A stretch of DNA of 64,000 bases from Boswellia sacra (Eukaryota > Streptophyta > Magnoliopsida > Sapindales > Burseraceae). Numbering within the stretch: position 1 is the stretch's first letter; each line of letters opens with the position of its first letter. The stretch spans positions 1 to 64,000 of the forward strand of contig SNVD02013723.1 of assembly GCA_013180625.2 (NCBI GenBank), written 5' to 3'. The position numbers and the translations under genes are program-made. The notes under the pieces are model-generated. The model worked only from the letters and a program-made list of their open reading frames with translations, searched no databases and was not told the DNA's origin. Shown piece by piece: positions 22,363-35,300 of the stretch.

Positions 22363-23948
22363 CTAATAGGAAGTGTAGATTTGCATCTGGCTCAAGATGT
22401 GCTCAAAGTTATCAGTGGACTTCTCTATTGGATGTGAATGCATCCCTTCATAGGTTGTCACCACCACTCCTTCATCTTTAGTTAATCGTTGAACTTGCTT
22501 CTTCACATTACAGCCTTGATGCGTACAACGATAATAACTTCTGCAGACAGTAAACGATGAAATTAGATACGATGTTATTTCATCAACAATACCAAGTCAA
22601 TGTAATTAATTTAGCTTCTATAAACAAAACCATTTTAATGTGAACTCTTTCTAGTAGCTAACACTGGGTCCAAGTTCTTGGACCTTAAGTTATTACAGTG
22701 ATGTCAATGTAACTTGTAACTTTAACGATTTTTAATTACAAGAATTCCAATTCTTCTTGTTAACCTTAACAACAAAAATATGTCACGTCTCTCTCACCCA
22801 ATTGAAAATTATTCTCAGTGAAGTATTCATATATAAGTTTAATTAATCTCTCTCTAGGCCTAGGAGTTGGCTACTTCAACTTGGTTAAGTCAAATGGAGG
22901 ATTTGTTTATGGTATCCGCTTTCATGATGATCATCTTTCTAGAGAACAAGCTAGCATACAAGATTACGCAGTCTGGTTTCTTCCATGAAACAACTTTGTA
23001 CAGATGGAAGAAAGAGCCATTTGAAGATAAGATTTTTAATATGGGGGGATTTTTTTCAGTGGACAAATTAATAATTTACCAAAAAAAAAAAAAAAAAACC
23101 TGTTCCCTTCCTTTATCTTTTCTTTCTAATCTTCAGTTTTTCAGTTGATGGGCACCTAGCGAGTTGTTGAAAACCTACCAGGACTAAATACTTAATCGGT
23201 AAACTTCGTTAAATAGCCTGCAACAACTAGCTAGAGAAATAGAACTTGGAGAGTAATTGGCAACGAAAATTGAAGAACAACAAATGACTATACACACTAG
23301 TGTCCGGGTGCTTGGGAACATTCACTAGATGCAGGCCTATATGTTTTAGCTAAGTACCATTGCAACTCTCTAAGCACAGAAGAATTAATGCATGCAGTAC
23401 TGTCGGCAATTTCAATTGCAGTACTTATGCACAGCAGCTAGCACATGTTAAGTATGTACTTGCAGCCTCTTCTGCAAAATGGACATTATAAGCAGGATGA
23501 AGGCAAACCCAATTACTGGCTTTAAGGGAGGACAAAATTGCTTTAGATGTTCATTTAATTGTCTCTCTTGACAAGTTGCTTTATATTCACATGCAGAGAA
23601 GGACAGATACATAGAATATCAACCTTTACCAAAATAAAAAGAAAGCAAACTAGGGCCAGCTATAATAAAGATGTGATATATATAGTCTGCCAGGTGTTAT
23701 ATATGAAAAATAATTGTGCTTTTTGTAACTTTAGAACAAGGTAATTAGCTAGAAGGAAAACTCTCTTCGGATGGGACATTTCCATCATAAACCAAAACAA
23801 AAAACTTAACACTGTTTGCCTGAAGATGGCAGGCGCAACGGTAGTTGATAGTCAATTTTCTGCTAATATAATCACCATTCACCAACCATGAAATTGGAGA
23901 GTTATTAGTTCTGATCATCACCGTGATTTCAATAAACCAATCTCTCTA

Positions 23949-23992
<44 letters not shown>

Positions 23993-24766
23993 GTTAAAAA
24001 TTAAGCTTCCATATCAATCATCATATAACGAGTACTACTGCACATATAGTTCAGTAAGAGTTCTCTATCAAGTTCATTTGAAAATAAAACCAGTAGAAAA
24101 GCATATCACTTTCTTACAAATTAAGCTTCGTAGTATAATTGCAATGATATGCTGATGAAACTAGATTTGAACCAATAAAAAAGACAGTATATAGATGTAT
24201 ATGCCGTTTGTTTTTCCATTCACGTCTGATGTCTTGATGTGTAACATATGTATATGATTTCTGAGATATCTTCTTTATCATATGTTAAGAACGAGATCGC
24301 ACCAACACAGGAATAAATAAAGTGGAAATTATATAAGTTGATGAAAAGAGAAAGAAAGCAAAGCATACCTTGGAAATTTGTTGTTTTTCACAGCTTTTTG
24401 TCCATATTTTCTCCATCTATACCCATCATCAAGTATATCTACTTGGCTTCTTGTTTGAAAAGCATATCTAGGCTTCCTTATCTTCTTGTCCCCTTTTTTC
24501 TTACCCAATATTTTCTCTTCATTTTCAGACGCTACTACAAGGCCTTTGCTCTGAGAGATAGTATTACTACTACTGTTGTTGTTCACATTTACATTACTAG
24601 CTGCAGCTTGCATCTGATCTGACATTAATCCCAAGAACCCATTTGTCTTGTTCCCTTGAAAATCATTAACATTATAAGCATGTGAATTACTCACCATACT
24701 CGATGAAGCTGCAGCTGATGCTGCTGAAGATGAATATGGAAAATATTCCACAGAATGGTTCTCCAT
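22363..24766 (-). CDS. WRKY75: WRKY transcription factor, group IIc, WRKY75-like (191 aa)
   Basis: WRKY proteins bind W-box DNA (TTGAC) in the nucleus. Exon 1 is 24369-24766 and exon 2 is 22363-22540, joined across a GT-AG intron of 1,828 bp that splits the Arg codon in the KFPR motif, as in other group IIc genes. The protein has a Ser/Ala/Asn-rich N-terminus, a basic stretch ([13 protein letters not shown], 88-100), WRKYGQK at residues 118-124 and a C-X4-C-X23-H-X-H zinc finger. The tail [20 protein letters not shown] is the signature of the WRKY75 branch. In Arabidopsis that gene acts in phosphate starvation, root hair growth, senescence and defence. The gene looks intact. WRKY75 is assigned by resemblance, and a close IIc paralogue is possible. 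The intron is unusually long because it contains the block shared with 5460-7560. Confidence 0.95.
22560..23920. repeat. Intron segment shared with 5460-7560
   Basis: This part of the WRKY intron matches the block at 5460-7560 in the same order. It lacks the 763-bp MITE there. Its limits lie inside the intron on both sides, so no exon is included. It could be a mobile repeat or the source of a local duplication. Confidence 0.75.
23951..23989. repeat. (TG)n(TA)n microsatellite in the WRKY intron
   Basis: Alternating TG units run into a longer run of TA units. Confidence 0.9.
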
Positions 24767-24863
24767 CAGAAAAAGAAAAAAATAAAGTTAGCTATGCTAG
24801 GAGAGAGAGCGAGAGAGAGATATAAATGAAATGCAGAAGAGACTATAAACATTTGTTGTGGCT

Positions 24864-24871
24864 CTTATAAA
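24864..24871 (-). promoter_or_regulatory. Probable TATA box of the WRKY gene
   Basis: On the minus strand TTTATAAG lies about 100 bp upstream of the start codon, a normal distance given a short leader. The leader has a GA/CT-rich stretch near 24803-24822. Confidence 0.5.
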
Positions 24872-25172
24872 GGCAAATTCTAATAGAAATTTAAAAGACT
24901 ATGGCGGCCCTGATGGCAATGGCCGGGGCTAGCTAGCAGCTTCCATCTTTATCCTTTGGTTGGTGTCGTGAACGGCACGTAAATTAAATATTAGACAAAC
25001 ACTCACATTGGTTAATAACAATAAATATTAAATGGTGAATACTGTTTGCTTAATTAACTTATTAATGAGATCTTAATATTTTCATTAACATTGGGAAACT
25101 AATTAATTAACTCCTCTATGAACGATGTCTTAGTTTGGTTTAGTTTATATCAACTCGTTGGTTTTGAGTCTT

Positions 25173-25255
25173 TTGACTAAGCTTCTATTTCGTACAGGAG
25201 TACTTTTCTTTTCCTCTTTTATTTTGATTTTATAATAGCTAATTTCCTTGGTCAA
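25173..25255. promoter_or_regulatory. Two W-box motifs upstream of the WRKY gene
   Basis: TTGACT occurs at 25173-25178 (plus strand) and TTGACC at 25250-25255 (minus strand), 0.4-0.5 kb upstream of the start codon. W boxes in WRKY promoters often mediate self- or cross-regulation. Two such hexamers could also be chance. Confidence 0.3.
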
Positions 25256-25318
25256 AGCATGTGTGCTAAATTTATGTATATTTGTTTATTTTACAAAACT
25301 AAAATATCTAATTATTAA

Positions 25319-25642
25319 GATTGTGTTTCTTTATTTTTTTGAGTTTTTATTTTTAAAACTTTAAAAGAATGTGTGGTTCATTTTAAATTTCTTTAAATTT
25401 TGAAAATAATATATAGTTGGTATTAATTTAAATGCATTAAAAAATGTGCGTTTTTAGTAAACAAAAACTCTGTTAGTTTATGAATCTAAATCATGTTTTC
25501 TGTGTTGCATATTTTCTAATACAATTTATATTCAATCTCAACCACATATCCTTTTTAAAATTTAAAATAATTCAAAATCAACCATATATTCATAAATTCA
25601 ATTGAAAACAAAAATACTGAATTCATAAACGAACACACCCCA
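25319..25642. mobile_element. MITE-like element (about 324 bp)
   Basis: The left end reads TTGTGTTTCTTTATTTTTTT and the reverse complement of the right end reads TGGGGTGTGTTCGTTTATG, an imperfect inverted pair. TAA flanks both sides (25316-25318 and 25643-25645). The interior is AT-rich without coding capacity. The exact ends are uncertain by one or two bases. Confidence 0.45.
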
Positions 25643-28600
25643 TAAATTCATTATAGATTAAAAATATTGCTAATATATTAAATATTCCCATTTGTTTTAG
25701 GAATTTCCGTGGAACACCCAACAATGACTTCATAGCTCTACGAAATAATTGAATAACAAAGTAAATGCCCATATATAAACTAATGGTCAATCTAAGCGGA
25801 AGACTATTCGAACACCAATTAATTCTATAATATAAATATTTAGATATGTCCTATATTAGGCAATTGTTATTATTTTCTTAATATTTGTCAAATTGATTTG
25901 AAATTGTAGAATAATATTCAAAATCGTGAAATTACAATACAGTTTCATTGTGGCAACGATATTGGTTTTTACGGGCTAGCAGATTGAGATGAGAGCCATA
26001 CCGGGTGAGATTGTGTGGATTCAATGGATGTGGAAAAGCTTGTAATTAACGATTTTAACTATTGATAGTCCAAGGCGTTTGACAAATGCCCGAGAGAGAG
26101 AGAGAGAGAGAGGGGGTGGGGGTGGGGGGGAATTGAACAAATCCTGATGGGCTCTCGTGGGTTTGAACAATACTACTAAAGGACGTCAGGGAAAGTAATA
26201 ATAGCTTTCAGATGGTTTGAAAATTGGTGTGCGCCACGCCAGCCCAATGGCGCGCGGCAACATCTCTCTAAAGTTTAAATAACATGCATCAACATATTTA
26301 GATTGACAATGAAATCATGCATCTCACAAACTAAAACAATAACGTGCCGCTGCCACCAACATTATTGCACCCCAAAACCACCCTTGCAATCCGACCACCA
26401 AGTAAAGATTTAAAGCATGAATTGTATGTTCGTGGCTCCTTCATACCAAGCACTACTAATTCAACAATCAATGAGTACTTCCAGAATAGAATAATCATGG
26501 AAAACATTTTTTGTGTTTTACTTCCAAAACATATCAAACATCGTTTCATCCTAATTCCAGAATCTTACCATTATGTATGAGTATGACATCTACTAACTTT
26601 ATGTTAGATTGGACTAGTTCTTTCGTGATCTGAGTTTTTCTGTAACAAAATCACAAAAAAAAATGAAAACGCAATAAATCTTAATCGTTAAAATGTAATA
26701 AAATATGTTTGTTGCAACAAGATTTATAAATTAGAAACCCTAAAAGAATTTAGATTATAGTAGAAGATTCCAATTGACTGAGTGTATAGACTAGTGGTGA
26801 AATAATTAAATTCATCCAATAATGCCTAACCTTTTTCCCAACAAAAAACTCTTAATCTCTAACCAAATGTGACCTGTGAATCGTAAAGATAAACATCTAA
26901 GATTAATGAAACCTAGATGATCTACCAATGGAATCCATTCTGGCCCAGTGCCAAGCTACCGTTCCATTCAATCCAACCCCACCCACAACGCTCTTCGTAC
27001 TGGCTGAAGATGACTTTTCACCCAAAACGAGGTCATTTTCAGCTTTACATTTGTCACTTAACTATCTTCGGTTAATTTACATGAAAGAAATTAAATACAG
27101 AAATCTGCCTAACATGGGACTTTATGATCTTTGACTAACGTATAAAAAAATACTATGGAAATTCATAAATAAATCAATATATGTAAATGAGTTTTGGAAA
27201 AGGCATGCACTTGCTTTTTTTTTAATTAATACTCCAACAGGATGACTTCTTATTTAAAAAATATACTATACACTTGGCAATAAAATGCGGAAATTAAAAT
27301 GAGAATTATTTTTATAATTTATACACGTGAGGAAAAAACAATATAATTTACATGAGAGATACATACAAAATTGTCGAGAACGAGAACGAAGGCGATGAGT
27401 AAAATGAACCCATAAATTAATAATAAAACATGTTACAAACATTTCAATATTTTATATATAATTTAAATATTATATAAGGTTAAGCTTGCAGATCATGCTA
27501 CGATATGTTTGATGTATCGATACATTATATATAAATTTTATATAAAAATTATAAATGATTGCGTAAAAATTATAAATTATATTAGAATGTATATAACAAA
27601 ATCCTCTGCTTCGTGATCACGTTCCATTTATGCTATCAAATGACAAAGTGACAACGTACTTGGAACCCGTGTTAAATTTCTCCTTTGAATTGACCCAAGA
27701 CAAAACCCTGCTATAAGTTATAATGTCCAAATTAGTGATGTATGATGATACAAAGACAAAAGAGGATTCAAATGTCAAAGAATCAAAGCGTCTTTCTCTT
27801 GCATTAACTCTATAAGTTTGCAAATACGTATATCTGTAAGTTTACTCATATGTACATAAGATATTTGGAATTGCATGAGTCAATTAAAAATTTCAAATGG
27901 TGCAGCCAAATGATAGCTGTGTAAAATGACCATTGACCAGATACAATGCACTCACCAGCCAGCCACCGCTCGTGTTGCCTGCTGTGGTGTCTGTCTCCGG
28001 CTTCCCCTCCGCTGCTTTCATCTGCACATCTCGTGAACATATCCAAAATTATATTAAGAAATACTTAAATTAACAATCATGAGTTTAATTACAATATATA
28101 TATTTAACGTGCAATGAAGTTTTTGCATTTGTTTAGAATATTGATGGCAAAATTCAAAAGAAAATATGAAAAAAGTGTCAAAGAAAAGTGTGTTTATTAT
28201 GGGTTGAATGGGAGGTTTGAATTGGGTTTGTGTTTGATGTAGAAAGGGCGCCTCCGGAAAATGAAGATTGGTAAAAGGCTATTTTCTTTACTTTGAGGTC
28301 ATCATCAGCCATTATCGAGAATTATATATGTATACGTAGGAGGTGACGTTGTTGGATGTGTGCTTGATCCAAACATTTCTTCGTCCATCATCCTAATCAA
28401 TTTATTCACTCATCAATGCCGTTTCTTGTCTTTGTTCTTAAATTTCAAACTTCCAATAATTGAAAATCAACCCTGTACACATTTGATCAATTATTGCTCA
28501 AGCAGCAGCACCACTGCCCTGTTAATAACTGTAGCACCACTCTATTATTAATTAATTTTGCAGGATCCAGACGATCTTCCTCATTGCCTGGCGGACCTTG

Positions 28601-30428
28601 AACAATATATATATTCGTTTGTTTGTTAGAAAGGTGGAAAAAAATAGTATCATATATAGTTATAGGATAATTACATCAATATCTTTGAGTTCTTATTTAA
28701 CTTAAACGGAGAATAATTATATATTTTTCATCAATTACAAGTTGTCTCTAAACTAGCATACCGTTCTAAAGGCACCCATGGCTCCGTTGGATATGAACTC
28801 TCCAATTGGTTTCTCCTTCTTATTCGCTTCTTCCTTTTTCATCCCTTAAATCATTATTTTTAGGAATATGATTCATAAAAAACTAACAACTTCAGATATA
28901 TGATTGATGAAAAATGTATAATCATTCTCTGCTTAAAATTAAGTCAAAACTCTATAATATTTATTAATATTGTCTCATATATTTATATTAATTAAACTCA
29001 ATCACCATCCAAACCTAAGATAATAATTAGTAAGAAGACGTTCACATTGTAGGGTGATTAAATTATTTGACCAAGATCTGTTTCTCCAAGCTGAGGATAT
29101 TAAAATCTTTTAGAATAATTTAGGTCCAATAAATAATGCCCTTGGACACGTTAGGCTACATCAGTTATGGTTGGTGATAAACATTATTTAAACTACTTAA
29201 TCTAGGTGGCCACACTGTTCAAATCGATCTCCCTCTTATATTATAATGGATTTAATTATATGAGTTATCATAATCAATTTGCATCTAGGGCTTCTATATA
29301 TTGCGACTTATCCAGTCAAAAATGGTGGACAACTTTAATTAAGTGTTAAGTGGAACACCTAACATAACATATACTGTTCGCATGAAGCTTTACATGTTAT
29401 TATATTTGTGCAACAACATATGTTATCGTATTTGTGCTCCTTTTGGCATCTACACAGTGCACAAGGCCATACATGAACTTGTTCTAAACTTTTTTTTTAT
29501 CAGTATAATAGTATTTGGTGAACAAGATGGCTAATTGAGGCATGATAATGTAAGCATAGCTTGACAAATCAAATGAGATAATTAAAAGAAGTTCAAAATC
29601 AAATCTACACCTACCCCTGTTACAATCGACGGCTTGGTGTTCTTTGACTGTGTCCAATGTTTCAAATCTTCTGGCGTACTCATCGCCTGTGATGATGAAA
29701 TCTCATGAAACCCTTTGGATCTTTGATAAATGATTCATATTTGTAGTATGAGTGTGGCTAATGATAAGTTGTGTTAAGTAAAATTTGGGGAAAGAGACTA
29801 CAATGACTCAAGACTCACTCCAAGATTGGAATTATGAAATTAAAAGAAGGATACAACACGGAATGCCAGCCAAACGTTTTTACTTGTCCTCGAATTTAGT
29901 GAAAATTCATGTCAAGCTTGAACAAAAATATATTATTAAGACCCCTCAACGTGTGGAAGAAAACATCAAACACATCATATTGATTTATTTGGCTTCTAGC
30001 CAACCGTTTAACAGCTGAAATTCGGAGACTTTCAATCAAATCGATCATTAACTAAATGAGTTTAACTCGAGTGCCGATCCTTCTAACACCTAAGTCCTCA
30101 TGCCAATGTCTTCTATTTCTATTTACTGAAATCTTAACACATAATAAGTGAAATTACAAAAAAAAAAAAAAAATCATAAGGACGATTTGAAATAAAATTA
30201 AGTTTTCAAAAATTTATGTACTATAATCCATAAACAACAAATTGACGACAAATATTTTGCTATTGAATATTAGAGATTGACATGTTTACAGCTCAAGGGA
30301 TGGAGCCTTAAAAGGAATTATTATTATATGTTATGGCCACATGAAATTAAGCCTTAATCAACCCAATACATATTAAGTCCATTTCTGAAGCTCGTTATCT
30401 AAGTGTCACAATGATCTCTCTTAATACC
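25643..30428. other. Long AT-rich spacer without a supported gene
   Basis: No open frame here resembles a known protein. Visible features are an (AG)n run with a G-rich tail at 26093-26130. There is also a short stretch near 27487 (GATCATGCTACGATA) that resembles the complement of 49530-49550, and A/T-rich tracts at 27400-27600. Around 29860-29910 the minus strand has CGAGGACAAGTAAAAACG, which recalls the end of a gypsy polyprotein, but I could not support a real element. Confidence 0.45.
26093..26130. repeat. (AG)n microsatellite with G-rich tail
   Basis: About ten AG units are followed by a run of G with single T interruptions (26114-26130). Confidence 0.85.
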
Positions 30429-31128
30429 TTTATAAACCTTTTTAATATTCACTAAGGCTGCATTTGGTACACCGTATATAATTGTATAATTATTACTATA
30501 GCGGATAGTATTGTATGAAATTGTATAGTATAGAATTGAGTAAATTATATACTGTATTTGGTTTATCACTGTATTGTATAAATATTACACAATACTGTGA
30601 TAAAAGATTGTAGTTAACTATATTAAATTCCTTACAATAATAAAAATGGTTTAAAATTAATATAATATTTTTAAAAGTTATTTATATTAAATTAATTTTT
30701 TAGATAATTAATTTATATTTACATATTTAATAAATTATATTTATTTATTAAAATAATTCATTTAAATATTCAATAAACTAATAATTTAAATTTATTTATT
30801 TATATATGTTTGGGGTATTTATTATCAAAAACTGGAATAAAAAGCAAAGTTGTATAATTTAAATCTTTTAATAATATTATATAATATTATATTATATTAT
30901 ATTATATAAAACTTATGAATTAAAAATTATATTCAATAGCCTCTCATATTCTTATCTGGCCTTAACACATGATGGGAGATATCATTATTTTGTCTACTTT
31001 TATGCGATTCTTATACGGATTTTATGCAACTTTTTACTATGCTATCCACCCTTCCTGCTGCACCAAACACGGTTTAAAAAAATTTTATGCGAACAGTACT
31101 TTTTATAAACCTTTTTAATATTCACTAA
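30429..31128. repeat. 27-bp direct repeats around a MITE
   Basis: TTTATAAACC followed by TTTTTAATATTCACTAA occurs at 30429-30455 and, identical, at 31102-31128. The left copy abuts the MITE, and the right copy starts 24 bp after the MITE duplication site. The repeat is therefore probably a pre-existing short duplication rather than made by the MITE. Confidence 0.8.
30456..31074. mobile_element. AT-rich MITE, PIF/Harbinger-like (619 bp)
   Basis: The left end GGCTGCATTTGGTACA pairs with the complement of the right end, AACCGTGTTTGGTGCAG. TAA flanks both sides (30453-30455 and 31075-31077), the duplication usual for PIF/Harbinger MITEs. The interior is very AT-rich and has no coding capacity. 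Confidence 0.7.
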
Positions 31129-32344
31129 AGGTATGCACATTATTCTCTGTACATTTCTCCAAGCTCTCTCTAGAATTCTTTACTTTTCAAAGCTTCTCTC
31201 TTTAGAATGCTCACTTAGAAACTCACTTTTTCTCTCTAGAAAGTTCACTTAGAGAATTTCGTAAAGGTTGGAGGGTTCACATCGGCACCACTGTCAACAG
31301 CCATTGACCATTTTTTATGTTTTTAAGACTTTGAGCAATGATCTATTCGAGCCTCAGTTGATCGTTTTTCTATGTTTTAAGGACTTTAACCCAATAATTC
31401 GTTTGAGCCCCAACCCTCTTTCTGATCGTGCGAAAATCGTGCATCAATAATATGTTAGTTTAAGGTTAAAATATCTAAAACTTTTAAAAACATTATTAAT
31501 TTTTAACAATTTTTTTATAATTTTAATTAATTATTTTTAAAAGTAATTTATATAATAACGATAATAGTAATTTGGGAGGGGATGATGAAACCCCAATTTG
31601 AACAATAAACGGATTTTTGGGTTATACAAATTTGGTGGGCTGTATTGCAAGGCTCTTATGTTTGCGTTTGCGTCTAGATTTTAAGATTGAATTTGGCATC
31701 AGCCCAGATCAACATCTAAAGCCCAAAATTCTAAGGTTTAGCCTTTTATTAGTAGTGAACGAACGTGTTGACATTATGCCTTTAGCGTCAGCAACTAATA
31801 AAACAAATTATGTATTAGATTTATTTTATTTAAAATTTAAACCAATTCAATTAAAATAATTATTTTACATAAATATCAATTTAAATTTCTATTAATTTAC
31901 ATTATTTCTAATTCCACACCACAAGACACGAAAAGATAAAGAAAATTATAATATTAAAATTAGGCAATCCAAGGAATTGGGCGTCCAAGATTCAAGTAGA
32001 TTTGTTATTTTCATGTCTAATTTCAGGTTTGTTTTTCTGTAATTTACATATATTTTTATAAATAAAAAACCACTAACTATTCTTTTCTGAAAAAAGAAAA
32101 TTATTCAAAGCAAATAAAAATGAAGACCTTAATTGTAGGAAGCATGAGTTAAAATCAAAAATAGTATCCTAAACAGACGCAACCCGCCAAAAAAACAAAA
32201 AAGGACGTCCCTTGCACGCGATTATCTGATAACAATATAAATTACATTATTTCCATCTATCCTCTCAGACGCATCCATTTGTTTTCCTCTTTCTTTTTCA
32301 ATTTTTTATTTTTATTTTTCTTCCTCCAGCTCGAACAACTGGTA
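31129..32344. other. Spacer and DPL1 promoter/leader
   Basis: The stretch 31140-31260 is rich in TTCTCTCTAGAA-type units. The DPL1 leader is pyrimidine-rich from about 32265. I see no gene and no clear TATA box for DPL1. Confidence 0.4.
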
Positions 32345-35300
32345 ATGGATTATTCAAACTTCTTGATTGGCTTGCGAGCTTCTGCGAATTCGTTCTTGTC
32401 TCGCTACGAGCCTCTCACTCTGCTTCTTGCGCCTCTTGTCACTCTCCTTGCCGCGCGTATTCTTCAATCGTTTCTCCTCGTTTTTCACGAGAATGGATTC
32501 AAACAGACTCTCATAGGATGTTTCATGAGCTCAGTCAAGTAATTTAATTGATTAATCTCTTTATATTGATTTCTGAGAGTCTCTGTTTGTTTGTTTTGTT
32601 AGTTACTGTCTTTTTAAAAAATAATAATAAAAAGTGATTTTTTTTTTTTTAGGTTGATTCCTGGCGTTAATCGTTACATTGAAGCAGAGAAACAAAAGGT
32701 CAGACTGTGATTACATTTATTTAAGTTTAATAAACATTTAATTTGTATTCTCGTTTGCCTGTTGGGTGGAGAAACAATGCTTTTGATGAGTTGCGGTTAA
32801 ATGCAGTTGTTCCTTAAGCTGTTAATTGGTAGACACGTCACATTTGCAGACAGATTGTATTCAAATTGGATTAATCAGATCAAATTTATGTACAGATAAA
32901 CAAACTTACAGCTCAATAATGGGCTTAATTTGTTTTTTCATTTGTTGTATGTTTTTGGACTTTGGTAATATCTTGTATAATTCACGATAAGATAATTGTA
33001 TTCTATTTGTCACATTTTCAATTTTACTCTCCATTCCTGATTCTAGCATTTCGGATAACTAATTGGATTGCTAGAAGCCGTTTATTTCTGAAAATAGGAT
33101 TTGAATCATCTCTGTTAATGTGTTGGTTCAGGTTGTGGATAAGATGCAGTCTGGTGGTAAATCTAAAAGAGAGAGTTGGAGGAAAGAATTGCCTAGTTCA
33201 GGCTTAGGATACGGAGTCATTGAGAAAATGAAAGAGGAAAAAGAAAAAGATGCTGATTGGCGGGGCAAATGCTCTGGTACAGTGTATGTTTTCTATTTTT
33301 CTTTGTGCTTCTTATTTGCTGACGATTGAAATTTAGGTTCAGTTTCCATTATGCTTTGAGCTCTATAAGCTATTCCTTTTTTTTCATTACAGCTACATTG
33401 GAGGAAGTGAATCTGAAGGACATTTTTCGTTGATAAACGAGGCCTGTTCAATGTTAGTAAAAATTGGTACATTTATGATTTGTATTTATTATTCCTTTGA
33501 AAATTGTCTTGATGTTTCTATGATGAGTTTCTCGCTTGTCAGACCACTTCCCCCTGTTTTCTGATCCTTTTGTTACTATCATACCAACTTTTCTCTGAAT
33601 TTATTTTCAGGTTTTCTCATACCAATCCATTACATGCGGACGTATTCAAGAGTGTAGCCCGATTTGAGGCAGAAGTTGTTGCCATGACAGCTGCCCTTCT
33701 TGGCAATAAAGAAAAGGCTTCTGGAGGACAAGTATGTGGAAACATGACATCAGGAGGAACTGAGAGCATATTATTAGCTATCAAAACAGCTCGTGACTAC
33801 ATGAAACATAAGAAGGGAATTACAAGGCCTGAAATGTATGCTATTTCCAACATTTTACTTCCATCTGTTTGCTAGTGTTCTTCTGATTGGAGAATTATTG
33901 ATGTGAATGTTTTTCTTCCCAAGCACAGGATCATACCTGAGTCTGCACATTCAGCATATGACAAAGCAGCACAATATTTTAATGTCAAGCTGTGGCGTGT
34001 TCCTGTCAATAAAGAATTTCAAGCTGATGTCAAAGCAATGCGGAAACATATTAGCAGAAACACCATTGTGGTATATATTTATAAAACATGCTTTGTAATG
34101 ATAATTTGTTGCTTTGCATTTTTATTCTCGTGTAATCTAGGTAATCTGCTTAAATCTAAACAGCTTTCACATTTCCAACTTTTTAGTGAAGAGGAAAATC
34201 ACTCTTTGTATTGTTAACCTTGGTATTTCCATATATAGGTTGTCTTCTAGAATTGTGTTTGGTTCAACGAGCAGACCTGACAGGCCCTGACATTTTTAGT
34301 TCTTGATTTTACAGATTGTTGCATCCGCCCCTGGGTATCCACATGGCATAATCGACCCTATTGAGGTCTGTGACTGCCTTCAACATTTTTTTTCCCCCTC
34401 TCCTCTCTTTTGGGATAGTAATAGTAAATGCTTCTGAAACTTGAGCTTTATATGTGATTGTGTTTTTAAGTGAATGACTGAGGAGCTAGGGAAATTCATC
34501 TTGCAGGAGCTTGGTGAACTGGCTTTTAGCAAAGGAATATGTTTCCATGTTGACCTCTGTCTTGGTGGTTTTGTGCTGCCTTTTGCTCGAAAACTGGGGT
34601 ATGTCTGGCTGAGTTTATTTTGTTATTCAATCATATCATATTTAGTATTTTGAACAATACTTTTGCTATTGCTTCTTACTCTTTTCAAAAGGCACATATT
34701 TTTCTTTCTGATATTGTGTATTGCCCTGCATCACAAATTAATTGTTTTTTTTTCCCTCGGTTCTTTGCTTTGGTTTCTTGCTTATCATTTGATGGTGGAA
34801 AATGTGTTTCCAATCTTAATAGTTTTCACCAGTTAATATAGGTCTCTTTGAATATGGCCAGATTTTCCTACATATAGTTAGCTATTTAAAAGTCTTCTTT
34901 CTGCTGAAGATAATATGTCCCCCTTTGAGATATGTTTGTTGGACTTGCATCTGAAAGCTTTAGGATTTGAACCATTGATTGAAATAGGCCACCTCGATTT
35001 ACATGTGCCTTTTATTCTTTTACAAGCTATAATTCAACATCTGATATATTAATATGTTTACTGTACTCTTTCTCATTTGAATCATTCATATTAAAACTAA
35101 TTTGTAAATTATTGTTATTTTTTGGGAATTAGATGATAATGTTTGGACAACCAGCTTTTAACGAAATTCTCCAGTCTGCCTGTATGTTGAATTGCTGGCT
35201 GTGCTTATGTGGCAATTATGGATTTTTAAATTGTGTTTATAGGTATCCTATTCCACCATTTGACTTTTCTGTCCAAGGAGTAACCTCAATATCAGTGGAT

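Noticed and set aside
26331..26580. Opposed frames of 72 and 78 codons
   Set aside because: Each is the mirror of the other. There is no start context, splice partner or recognisable domain.
29785..30018. Frame of 77 codons and a minus-strand motif like the end of a gypsy polyprotein
   Set aside because: The motif is short and no adjoining pol, polypurine tract or LTR could be found.
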